Below are positions 1 through 5,933 of a stretch of DNA of 6,117 nucleotides, piece after piece. Below the pieces are notes generated by a model that was not told where the DNA came from, did not search any database, and saw only the letters and a program-made list of their open reading frames with translations. The stretch's first letter is position 1, and each line of letters opens with the position of its first letter. A program made the translations under genes and the position numbers. The stretch comes from an uncultured Prevotella sp. (lineage in GTDB: Bacteria; Bacteroidota; Bacteroidia; Bacteroidales; Bacteroidaceae), in assembly GCA_945614335.1 (NCBI GenBank), contig CALZAP010000099.1, forward strand, positions 1 to 6,117. Direction: 5' to 3'.

Positions 1-299
1 CCCACGATGGTTATTTCCGGATAGTACTTGCGAATCAGTTCTATAGCCCCGCTATGGTCTGGCTCCATGTGGTTTATCACGAGATAGTCAATCTTTCGGT
101 CGCCAATTACTTCCTGGATATTTTTGATGTATGGAATAAAGAAATCGACCTCAACAGTGTCTATGAGACAGATTTTCTCGTCGTCGATGATGTAGGAGTT
201 GTATGACACTCCGTTTGGCAATGGCCAAAGACCCTCAAACAGGTTTTTGTTGCGGTCGTTTACGCCAACATAATGAATTTTGTTTGTAATTTCCTTCAT
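1..299 (-). CDS. A-type flavodiiron protein, N-terminal part (runs off the left edge)
   Basis: The minus strand is open from an ATG at 299 to the window edge, giving 99 codons starting MKEITNKIHYVGVNDRNKNL. Residues 77-84 read HMEPDHSG, which is the H-x-E-x-D-H di-iron ligand motif of the flavodiiron family in its metallo-beta-lactamase-like domain. Proteins of this family (FprA, rubredoxin:oxygen oxidoreductase) are cytosolic and reduce O2 or NO using an Fe-Fe site and an FMN in a C-terminal flavodoxin domain. That flavodoxin domain, expected for a protein of about 400 residues, would lie outside the window. The ATG is 7 nt after the stop of the sugar kinase gene, so the two are probably co-transcribed; the gap has no Shine-Dalgarno sequence, which is usual in this phylum. 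In an anaerobe the likely role is oxygen scavenging. Whether it prefers O2 or NO cannot be told from this part. Confidence 0.9.
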   Translation of the reverse strand, partial: MKEITNKIHYVGVNDRNKNLFEGLWPLPNGVSYNSYIIDDEKICLIDTVEVDFFIPYIKNIQEVIGDRKIDYLVINHMEPDHSGAIELIRKYYPEITIV

Positions 300-306
300 T
301 GTATTA

Positions 307-1224
307 TTAGTTTTTATCTTGAATTCCTTCTATATAATTATAAATGCTTTTGCAGCATTCGCTTGCAAATCGTTGTGCCGATGCAATGAGCCTGTCCCAT
401 AGAGGCTCTGGCAATCCGTAGGCAATCTGTTGCTTTGTAACACCATTCTGTATCATTCCGTAAACGAAGCCTGCGTTGAAGTTGTCGCCGGCTCCTATGG
501 TGCTTACCGTTTCCATGGGTTCCACGGGATAGCTCTTGCTGATACCGTTTGCCCTGAGTTCAACAGACTTCGCGCCTTGTGTGAGAATGAAGTTGCGAGT
601 GTAGAAGGATATGTCGCTACGGTATATCTTGTCGGCATCGCTATGGCTGAACAGTACTTCGAAGTCATCCACGCTGCCACGCACAATGTCGCAATACTCG
701 AGATTCTCGAGCAGGTTGGGTCTTATCTTTATCACGTCGTTGCGGTGTGATGCACGAAAGTTCACGTCGTAGTAGATTATTGCGCCATGGCTTTTCGCAT
801 AGTCGAGAAAACCTGCCACCTGACTGCGTATCACCGGATTGACGGCATAGAAGGATCCGAACATCACTATGTCGTCTTCGTTGATTTCAGGATATGAGAA
901 GTCAAGCTGGTCGTGCGGGTGATCTTTGTAGAAGATGTACTCTGCATCGTTGTTGTCGTCGAGAAAGGCCAACGACAGTGGCGACTTGCTGTCCCTGTGT
1001 ATGCAGACGTTTGAAGCGTCAACTCCATTTTCCTCTAAAAAACTGATGATACGGCGGCCTATGCGGTCGTTGCCGGTCTCACTTATAAATGTCGCGTTCA
1101 CGCCGGAGCGTCCGAGTGATATCAGTCCGTTGAACACGGAACCACCAGGCACAGCGTTTATCGGCATTTCGCCTTTGAAAATAATGTCGAGAACTGTTTC
1201 CCCTATACCTATTACTTTACGCAT
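307..1224 (-). CDS. PfkB-family carbohydrate kinase (fructokinase/ribokinase-like)
   Basis: This encodes a 305-residue cytosolic sugar kinase of normal family length. Family features appear in order: a start MRKVIGIGETVLD typical of fructokinase-like members; the Gly-Gly substrate-side motif in PGGSVFN (26-32); GNDRIG (51-56), equivalent to VGxDxxG; DVNFR (153-157), equivalent to the DxNxR element; and the C-terminal signature TIGAGDNFNAGF (242-253). In the signature, G244-A245-G246 form the anion hole and D247 is the expected catalytic base. The usual Asp-Thr before GAGD is replaced by Thr-Ile, a common variation. It should transfer phosphate from ATP to a sugar or sugar-like hydroxyl; fructose is the most likely substrate by overall resemblance, but specificity cannot be read from sequence. 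It is the first gene of a likely two-gene transcript with the flavodiiron gene and has its own upstream promoter box. I see no damage to the reading frame. Confidence 0.9.
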   Translation of the reverse strand: MRKVIGIGETVLDIIFKGEMPINAVPGGSVFNGLISLGRSGVNATFISETGNDRIGRRIISFLEENGVDASNVCIHRDSKSPLSLAFLDDNNDAEYIFYKDHPHDQLDFSYPEINEDDIVMFGSFYAVNPVIRSQVAGFLDYAKSHGAIIYYDVNFRASHRNDVIKIRPNLLENLEYCDIVRGSVDDFEVLFSHSDADKIYRSDISFYTRNFILTQGAKSVELRANGISKSYPVEPMETVSTIGAGDNFNAGFVYGMIQNGVTKQQIAYGLPEPLWDRLIASAQRFASECCKSIYNYIEGIQDKN

Positions 1225-1251
1225 TTTGTCGTGTATATACTATTTTGGGAT

Positions 1252-1260
1252 GCAAAATTA
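1252..1260 (-). promoter_or_regulatory. Bacteroidetes -7 box of the kinase/flavodiiron transcript
   Basis: The minus strand reads TAATTTTGC here, matching TAnnTTTG(C). The box ends 27 nt before the kinase ATG at 1224, leaving a 5' leader of roughly 20 nt. No good TTTG -33 element is found at the usual 19-21 bp spacing; the upstream DNA is simply AT-rich. Confidence 0.55.
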
Positions 1261-1315
1261 CACATTATTATATATATGTAGTTATCCTGTATATGTTTTT
1301 TTTCGTCCGGGCAGT

Positions 1316-1849
1316 CTATTTAACGCAATTTAACGTGACCTCTTCCAAATTTGTAGCCACTCTGATATGATCTCTCCATTGTCCCCTTATCACCCCTTTT
1401 TCGGTAAGGTCGTCGAGCATGGTTATCATACTGTCCCAAAATCCATTGATGTTGTAAAGAACCACACGCTTGCTATGGTAGCCTATGGTGGCAGACGCTA
1501 CTACTGTGAATATTTCGTCGAGAGTGCCAATACCTCCAGGCAGGGCGACAAACACGTCGCTCTGAAGCATAAGAAGTTGTTTGCGGTCGGTAAGGTCGGA
1601 GCATGGAATATGCACGTCGAGCCATGTGCTCACTTTCCTGCGTTCTTCCACTTTTGTCGGCACTACGCCAATGGTCATGCCCTTGTGGATTTTTGCGGCT
1701 TTTGCCACACATTCCATCAGTCCCATATTGCATCCGCCGAACACGATGACGTGTCCGTTCTGTGCTGCCCACTGTCCGAGCTCTTCTGTTCTCTTGAAGT
1801 ATTCTGCGTCGATATTATCGTTTGCAGAACAAAAAATACCTATTTTCAT
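1316..1849 (-). CDS. LOG family protein (putative nucleoside-5'-monophosphate phosphoribohydrolase)
   Basis: This encodes 177 residues, starting MKIGIFCSAN, in the Rossmann-like LOG/TIGR00730 family. The two signature loops are present: FGGCNMGLM (37-45), equivalent to YGGGxxGLM, and PGGIGTLDE (104-112), equivalent to PGGxGTxxE, which holds the catalytic glutamate. R89-K90 precede the second loop as in relatives. Characterised members release the base from nucleoside 5'-monophosphates, including cytokinin precursors in plants and some bacteria; in gut bacteria the natural substrate is usually unknown. I chose the ATG at 1849 because the family begins at this KIGIFCSxN strand and the length fits. 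An in-frame ATG at 1996 would add 49 residues that look unlike protein-coding sequence and would span the promoter. The gene stands alone, 91 bp upstream of the kinase gene, which has its own promoter box. Confidence 0.88.
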   Translation of the reverse strand: MKIGIFCSANDNIDAEYFKRTEELGQWAAQNGHVIVFGGCNMGLMECVAKAAKIHKGMTIGVVPTKVEERRKVSTWLDVHIPCSDLTDRKQLLMLQSDVFVALPGGIGTLDEIFTVVASATIGYHSKRVVLYNINGFWDSMITMLDDLTEKGVIRGQWRDHIRVATNLEEVTLNCVK

Positions 1850-1852
1850 GCT

Positions 1853-1861
1853 GCAAAAATA
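1853..1861 (-). promoter_or_regulatory. -7 box directly before the LOG gene start
   Basis: The minus strand reads TATTTTTGC, a full TAnnTTTGC match, ending only 3 nt before the ATG at 1849. A TTTG sits at 1888-1885, 23 bp upstream of the box, slightly longer than the usual spacing. If this box is used, the mRNA would be leaderless or nearly so. A second, weaker box (TAATTTTG, 1892-1885) lies further upstream and would give a normal leader. Confidence 0.5.
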
Positions 1862-1935
1862 CGAAAAAAGATACTGAAAACACCCAAAATTAGAAGAATT
1901 AACGTTTTGTTCCATTAAATTCACATTATTTTTCC

Positions 1936-1965
1936 TTGTATTCCAAAAAATATGATTACCTTTGC
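1936..1965 (+). promoter_or_regulatory. Bacteroidetes promoter of the putative small RNA
   Basis: The -7 box TACCTTTGC is at 1957-1965 and a TTG is at 1936-1938, 18 bp upstream. It points rightwards into a region with no open reading frame and away from the LOG gene, so it cannot serve any annotated protein gene. Transcription should begin around 1970-1974. Confidence 0.65.
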
Positions 1966-1970
1966 ACCAT

Positions 1971-2159
1971 AAATTTGATAACAGCTCATTGTACACAGTA
2001 CATTTAGTTCAGCCTCGTAGGAGGTTTTTCGTGAAATTGTAGTATTTAAGGTTACATTGGTTTAGATTTTTTGGTAAGCAGAAAAAGTTAGTGATTTAAG
2101 GTTAGTTATTTTAGGTAATGAATTAAGCCCTCGTCGTGAGACGGGGGCTTATTTTTTTT
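1971..2159 (+). ncRNA. Putative small RNA of about 190 nt, class unknown
   Basis: This is a stand-alone transcription unit: a Bacteroidetes promoter at 1936-1965, no usable reading frame, and a strong intrinsic terminator ending at 2159. The only start after the purine-rich AGGAGGT (2019-2025) is a GTG at 2031 that meets TAG after three codons. Visible structure includes a small hairpin with arms 1990-1994 and 1998-2002, a second with arms 2011-2016 and 2021-2026, and the terminator. The 11-mer ATTTAAGGTTA occurs twice exactly (2044-2054 and 2094-2104), with a looser third copy near 2109; the middle of the RNA is A/U-rich and looks mostly single-stranded. Size and promoter-to-terminator layout resemble Bacteroidales-1/6S-type RNAs, but I could not build a convincing 6S fold, so this is only a hypothesis. 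The start position is estimated. It lacks the SRP RNA, tmRNA and RNase P hallmarks. Confidence 0.6.
2125..2159 (+). terminator. Rho-independent terminator with GNRA loop
   Basis: The stem arms are 2125-2135 and 2140-2150: 11 pairs with one G-T wobble (2131/2144), closed by the tetraloop GTGA (2136-2139). Eight T residues follow at 2152-2159. The T-tract lies on the plus side, so it ends rightward transcription from the small RNA promoter. Confidence 0.9.
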
Positions 2160-2166
2160 GTGCCAT

Positions 2167-3471
2167 TTATTGTCTCTTGAGCCTGTATCGTTTGAACATC
2201 ACTGTCTGTACTGTTCCGCGTGCCACGAGGTAGAGCATCAAGGCAAGCCAAAGTGCATGGTTCTCAAGTATAGGGAACAACAGTGTGTATATGGTGAAGA
2301 ATACAGTTGCTCCTGCAAAGGTAGAGGCAAGCATGCCTGTAGTGGCGGTCATGCCAATGTATAGTCCGTCCCAATAGAAAGCGCCCATGCCGGCTATGGG
2401 GATGGCAACTGCCCAAAGCATGTATTCTTTTGACGCTGCCACCACGTCAGGTTCGTCGGTGAGCAGGCGGAGGAACGGCTCGCCCCCTATATAATATACT
2501 AAGGTGTATAAGGCGGTAAGCAGCACGGTCCAGCCGAAAAGTCTTTTTACCGTGTCGTCGAAAGCCCTTACGTTTCCGGCTCCATAATATTTTCCGCCTA
2601 TGGCTTCCCCTGCGTAGGCAAATCCGTCCATCACGTATGAATATAGAGTGAAAAGTTGAAATAGAAGCGTATTCACCGATAGTATTACAGCTCCCTGCTT
2701 TGCTCCGGCTGCCGTGAAAAACAGGTTGACGGCCACCAGAAACAAGGTGCGTAGGAATATGTCGCGGTTTACCGTGAAGAATCTCATCATGGCTTTGGTG
2801 TCTTTCACGGCTTTCACTGATATATAGTGCATCAGTCTCCTGTACCTGTTGCGAAGCATTATCAAGGCCAAGGCAAATCCGGCATACTGTGCCACGAGAG
2901 TGCCAACGGCCACTCCTTCCACTTTCATGCCGAATAGCCCGACGAGCGTTATGCTTGCCGCAATGTTCACCACGTTCTGCACGATGGATATGGCCATCGG
3001 GGTGCGAGTGTTCTGCATGCCTATGTACCAGCCTGTCAGACTGTAAAGGCCTAAAACAGCAGGCGCTCCCCAGATACAGATGTCGAAATATGCGCTTGTG
3101 TAAGCCCTGATGTCGTCAGTGGGCTGCATGGCTGCCATAGCCGCCCATTTAACGATGGGTTGCGCTACTACAAACAGCAAACCAACTCCCACGCCCACTG
3201 CCAATGCCCTTACAAGCAAGTCTACAGCCTCGTCGAGTCTTCTGCGGCCGTATGCCTGGGAGGTCATGCCGCTGGTGCCCATCCTCAGGAATCCGAATAT
3301 CCAGTATATCACATTGAATATCATGCTGCCCACTGCTATCGCACCAATATAGGCCGCGCTTCCCATGTGTCCCACGATAGTCACGTCAACAAGTCCTAAT
3401 AGAGGCACTGTGATGTTTGAAACTATCGATGGAATGGCGATTTTCAGTATGTCTTTGTCCTTTTCGCTCAT
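2167..3471 (-). CDS. MATE family efflux transporter, DinF-like
   Basis: This encodes a 434-residue, strongly hydrophobic inner-membrane protein of typical MATE length, expected to have 12 membrane helices. The first helix region (about 11-35, IAIPSIVSNITVPLLGLVDV) followed by GHMGSAAYIGAIAVGSMIFN (35-54) and the loop GTSGMTSQAYGRRR (65-78) is characteristic of the DinF branch. The matching element at the start of the second half is DGFAYAGEAIGGKYYGAGN (282-300). The two halves are joined by a basic cytoplasmic stretch (about 207-240). Such proteins export organic cations or other small compounds using a Na+ or H+ gradient; the substrate cannot be predicted. A purine-rich AAAGAGAA lies just before the ATG. 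The gene is transcribed alone, divergently from the M15 lipoprotein gene and convergently with the small RNA; its stop is only 7 nt from the RNA's T-tract. Confidence 0.92.
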   Translation of the reverse strand: MSEKDKDILKIAIPSIVSNITVPLLGLVDVTIVGHMGSAAYIGAIAVGSMIFNVIYWIFGFLRMGTSGMTSQAYGRRRLDEAVDLLVRALAVGVGVGLLFVVAQPIVKWAAMAAMQPTDDIRAYTSAYFDICIWGAPAVLGLYSLTGWYIGMQNTRTPMAISIVQNVVNIAASITLVGLFGMKVEGVAVGTLVAQYAGFALALIMLRNRYRRLMHYISVKAVKDTKAMMRFFTVNRDIFLRTLFLVAVNLFFTAAGAKQGAVILSVNTLLFQLFTLYSYVMDGFAYAGEAIGGKYYGAGNVRAFDDTVKRLFGWTVLLTALYTLVYYIGGEPFLRLLTDEPDVVAASKEYMLWAVAIPIAGMGAFYWDGLYIGMTATTGMLASTFAGATVFFTIYTLLFPILENHALWLALMLYLVARGTVQTVMFKRYRLKRQ

Positions 3472-3493
3472 TTCTCTTTCTTTTAATGTTTGT

Positions 3494-3502
3494 GCAAAGG
3501 TA
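3494..3502 (-). promoter_or_regulatory. -7 box of the MATE gene
   Basis: The minus strand reads TACCTTTGC, ending 22 nt before the ATG at 3471. At 20-bp spacing upstream there is TTTC (3526-3523) instead of TTTG, a near match for the -33 element. It is one half of the divergent promoter region 3472-3600. Confidence 0.65.
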
Positions 3503-3565
3503 CAATAAATATTTGGGAAAACGAAAAAATATTGCCTTTCACTTCAATATTTCGAAAATTATGAT

Positions 3566-3574
3566 TATCTTTGC
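3566..3574 (+). promoter_or_regulatory. -7 box of the M15 lipoprotein gene
   Basis: TATCTTTGC matches the Bacteroidetes -7 consensus, 26 nt before the ATG at 3601. The -33 region is weak. The leader between box and start is almost all A/T with no Shine-Dalgarno sequence. Confidence 0.65.
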
Positions 3575-3600
3575 AGAAAATTATTAATTACATTATTTAT

Positions 3601-4347
3601 ATGAAATATTCAAGTATGTTTCTATCAATCATGATTAGTATAGCCGCTTCCTTCGTGTCTTGCACAACGGAAGACAATAACAGCAGTAAGGAAACCTCTT
3701 GCCCAGAGCTTGCCGCTTGGAAGGCGGGAGCAACCGTATCTGACGATGAAATCGCTGATTTTGGCCTTGAGCGTTGCTTTGTGAGTGAACATATTTCAGA
3801 CAGCGTGTTCCAGGTGATGAAGGGAAAGTCTTACAAGGATAATTGTACTGTTCCTCGTAGCGACCTGAGATACGTAAAGGTGCTTCACCGCAACCAGAAA
3901 GGCGAGAATGTGCTTGGCGAACTGGTTTGCAACAAGGAGATAGCAGCCGATTTGCTCGACATCTTCCGTGAGCTTTACGATGCCCGCTATCCGATAGAAC
4001 GCATGGTGCTGATAGACAATTATAATGCGGAGGACGACCCTTCGATGATTGACAACAACACCTCCTGCTTCAATTTCCGTTTCATTGCCGGCACCACAAA
4101 GCTCTCAAACCACAGCATGGGCAAGGCCATCGACATCAATCCTCTTTATAATCCGTACGTGAAACAACGAGCAGACGGCACATATTACGTAAGTCCGGAA
4201 GAAGGTCGCCCCTATGCCGACAGGTCCAAGCAGTTTGACTACAAGATAGATCACAACGACCTTTGTTTCAAACTGTTCAAAAAGCATGGCTTCACATGGG
4301 GAGGCGACTGGACAAGCCTGAAAGACTACCAGCATTTTGAGAAGTAA
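3601..4347 (+). CDS. M15-family zinc peptidase lipoprotein (D,D-carboxypeptidase-like)
   Basis: This encodes 248 residues. The N-terminus MKYSSMFLSIMISIAASFVSC is a lipoprotein signal peptide with C21 as the likely lipidated residue, followed by a Ser/Asn/Glu-rich linker (to about 32). The catalytic domain shows the M15 motif S-x-H-x-x-G-x-A-x-D as SNHSMGKAID (169-178) and the distal DYQHFE (242-247). The expected zinc ligands are therefore H171, D178 and H245, and R160 precedes them as in relatives. HGFTWGGDW (229-237) is also typical. Family members cut D-Ala-D-Ala or L-Ala-D-Glu type bonds in peptidoglycan, so the likely role is wall trimming or recycling at the periplasmic face of a membrane. 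The exact bond is not predictable. I chose the ATG at 3601 because it starts the signal peptide; an earlier in-frame TTG at 3571 lies inside the promoter box. It appears monocistronic. Confidence 0.88.
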   Translation: MKYSSMFLSIMISIAASFVSCTTEDNNSSKETSCPELAAWKAGATVSDDEIADFGLERCFVSEHISDSVFQVMKGKSYKDNCTVPRSDLRYVKVLHRNQKGENVLGELVCNKEIAADLLDIFRELYDARYPIERMVLIDNYNAEDDPSMIDNNTSCFNFRFIAGTTKLSNHSMGKAIDINPLYNPYVKQRADGTYYVSPEEGRPYADRSKQFDYKIDHNDLCFKLFKKHGFTWGGDWTSLKDYQHFEK

Positions 4348-4389
4348 CCTTCGACTTGCTCTTATTATCTATAGTAGAAAAGTCATATG

Positions 4390-4423
4390 AATTATCATTT
4401 TTTAATTATCATTTTTTGATAAT
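4390..4423 (+). repeat. Tandem 14-bp repeat and palindrome over the ATPase promoter (possible operator)
   Basis: AATTATCATTTTTT occurs twice back to back (4390-4403 and 4404-4417). The second copy also forms an inverted repeat, ATTATCA (4405-4411) and TGATAAT (4417-4423), separated by five T. The right arm covers the -33 TTTG of the ATPase promoter, and GATGATAA follows. This is the position expected for a repressor site, but no regulator gene is visible nearby. Confidence 0.5.
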
Positions 4424-4447
4424 GATGATAAAAAACTGTATCTTTGC
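4415..4447 (+). promoter_or_regulatory. Consensus Bacteroidetes promoter of the ATPase gene
   Basis: TTTG at 4415-4418 and TATCTTTGC at 4439-4447 are separated by exactly 20 bp, the best match to the full -33/-7 consensus in the window. Transcription should begin near 4453, leaving about 15 nt before the ATG at 4468. Confidence 0.8.
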
Positions 4448-4467
4448 CACCAAAATATAAGTATTTT

Positions 4468-5604
4468 ATGACAGATAACCCTTTTGTGACCAGTGGATAT
4501 GCAGGACCGGAATATTTCTGCGACCGTGTTGAAGAGACAGAGACATTGGTGAACTTTCTCACCAATGGCAACAATGTTGCCCTTATTTCACCTCGTCGTC
4601 TTGGCAAGACCGATTTGATACATCATTGTTTCAACATATTGGGGAATCGCGATGATTACTACACATTTATTATAGATATATACGCCACTGATTCTGTAAA
4701 TGACTTTGTTAATGTGCTCGGGAAATCTATTTTGGATTCGCTGAAACCCAAGGGACGAAAGGCATGGGAAGTATTTCTGAATGCTTTGAGGTCTGTCAGA
4801 TCAGAAATAACATTTGACATTAACAACAACCCTGTATGGGGTATTGGAGTGGGGGCGACAGAATCGCCTGCGGTAACTCTTGACGAGATTTTTGAGTATC
4901 TTGGCAATGCCGACCGTCACTGCTTTGTGGCAATTGACGAGTTCCAGCAAATCACACGATATAAGGACAATAAGAACATCGAGGCCATGCTGCGCACGTA
5001 TATTCAGCGATGTTCTAATGCAACCTTTGTCTTTTCCGGTTCACAACGTCATCTGATGGGAGAGATATTTGTATCTCCATCCCGTCCGTTCTACCAGTCA
5101 ACAACGATATTCAATCTCCATGCCATCCCACTCGACAAATATTGCGAATTTGCGGAAAGGCAGTTTTCGATAAACGGGAATAGGAAAATCTCACGTGACG
5201 TGGTTGAAGTTATATACAAGCAGTTTAATGGAGTTACTTCTTATCTACAGAAGATTATGAATATCCTGTATATGAAGACTACACCTGGGGCAACATGCCG
5301 CCAAGAGATGATAGAATCCGCTATACAAAGTTATCTTCAGCTTTCGTCCGACACATATGAGGCATTATTGTGCCAAATGCCAGAGAAGCAGCGTAATGTC
5401 TTCTTAGCCATTGCTTCTGAAAGGAAGGCTACAGCTATATCAAGTTCCGCATTCGTGAAGAAATACAACCTCCCTTCGGCCAGTTCGGTGGTGTCTGCAA
5501 TAAAGGGACTGGTGGAAAAAGACTTCATCACTCACGAAAAGAATGTATATTACGTCTATGACCTCTTCTTCCAGTTATGGATAGAAAAATGTTATTTTCA
5601 GTGA
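4468..5604 (+). CDS. Stand-alone AAA-type ATPase (ATPase_2/archaeal-ATPase-like) with C-terminal winged helix
   Basis: This encodes 378 residues of a P-loop ATPase of the type widespread in Bacteroidetes. The N-terminus MTDNPFVTSGYAGPEYFCDR is the usual lead-in with the F-x-x-R-x-x-E element (FCDRVEE, 17-23). Walker A is SPRRLGKT (41-48), with Arg-Arg in the loop as in the ATPase_2 family. Walker B is CFVAIDEF (152-159), with acidic D157-E158. The strand ATFVFSGSQRH (185-195) fits the sensor-1 position. Residues from about 305 to 370 (EKQRNVFLAIASE to YYVYDLFFQLWI) look like a winged-helix domain, suggesting DNA or partner binding. The cellular role of these proteins is unknown; many are strain-variable. 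I chose ATG 4468 because the family begins there; an in-frame TTG at 4444 lies inside the -7 box. No partner gene is adjacent, and the promoter carries an operator-like repeat. Confidence 0.85.
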   Translation: MTDNPFVTSGYAGPEYFCDRVEETETLVNFLTNGNNVALISPRRLGKTDLIHHCFNILGNRDDYYTFIIDIYATDSVNDFVNVLGKSILDSLKPKGRKAWEVFLNALRSVRSEITFDINNNPVWGIGVGATESPAVTLDEIFEYLGNADRHCFVAIDEFQQITRYKDNKNIEAMLRTYIQRCSNATFVFSGSQRHLMGEIFVSPSRPFYQSTTIFNLHAIPLDKYCEFAERQFSINGNRKISRDVVEVIYKQFNGVTSYLQKIMNILYMKTTPGATCRQEMIESAIQSYLQLSSDTYEALLCQMPEKQRNVFLAIASERKATAISSSAFVKKYNLPSASSVVSAIKGLVEKDFITHEKNVYYVYDLFFQLWIEKCYFQ

Positions 5605-5660
5605 TATCAAGGACTACTATTCATACACAATAAAAACAGCTGTTGTAAATTATCAACCTT

Positions 5661-5687
5661 AGTCATTATAATTATCTAATAATGACT
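5661..5687. repeat. AT-rich stem-loop downstream of the ATPase gene
   Basis: AGTCATTAT (5661-5669) and ATAATGACT (5679-5687) are perfect 9-bp inverted repeats around a 9-nt loop that contains AATTATC. No T-tract follows, so it is not a standard terminator; it may slow 3' decay of the ATPase mRNA or be a protein site. Confidence 0.6.
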
Positions 5688-5717
5688 GTTATAATATGAT
5701 ATGAATACGCTTCCGAG

Positions 5718-5805
5718 TTATATTCCGCACTGCGGAACGTACATTCCGCAGTGGTGAACGTACATTCCGCAGTGGTGAACGTACGTTCCGCACTGCGGAA
5801 TATAA
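5718..5805. repeat. Four tandem 21-bp palindromic units forming a large inverted repeat
   Basis: Units lie at 5722-5742, 5743-5763, 5764-5784 and 5785-5805 with no spacers. The outer two contain the palindrome TTCCGCACTGCGGAA; the inner two are identical to each other and carry TTCCGCAGTGGTGAA, where one half of the palindrome is altered. Units 1 to 3 each end in GAACGTAC. Outer arms 5718-5742 and 5781-5805 are inverted copies matching at 24 of 25 positions, so the whole block can form a cruciform or RNA hairpin with the two inner units in the loop. GAACGTACGTTC at the junction of units 3 and 4 is itself a perfect palindrome. The GC-rich units stand out against AT-rich surroundings. Confidence 0.9.
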
Positions 5806-5933
5806 AACGAAAGCCCCATGGTATTAAATTACAATAGCTTTCGTGAATATTTATAGATGCCTGCCTTCACATATTTATAACAGGCAAGTAGATGCTGTCA
5901 CTCTCGCGATCGTTCGCATTCTATGTTTTTTCA

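Noticed and set aside
1367..1918. 183-codon plus-strand frame opposite the LOG gene
   Set aside because: The Cys/His/Phe-rich product with no domain pattern is typical of an antisense shadow; the LOG signature motifs are clear on the minus strand.
1850..1996. 49-residue N-terminal extension of the LOG protein from ATG 1996
   Set aside because: The extension has no LOG-family similarity, crosses the gene's own promoter box and overlaps the small RNA promoter on the other strand.
2019..2042. Shine-Dalgarno-like AGGAGGT followed by GTG at 2031 as a leader peptide
   Set aside because: The frame ends at TAG after three codons, and Bacteroidetes rarely rely on Shine-Dalgarno sequences; the purines are better explained by a small hairpin with 2011-2016.
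2125..2150. The same hairpin as a terminator for the MATE gene
   Set aside because: On the minus strand it is followed by AATTCATTACC rather than a T-tract, so it is not a good intrinsic terminator in that direction.
5722..5805. CRISPR array
   Set aside because: The units are contiguous 21-bp copies with no unique spacers, and no cas gene is visible.
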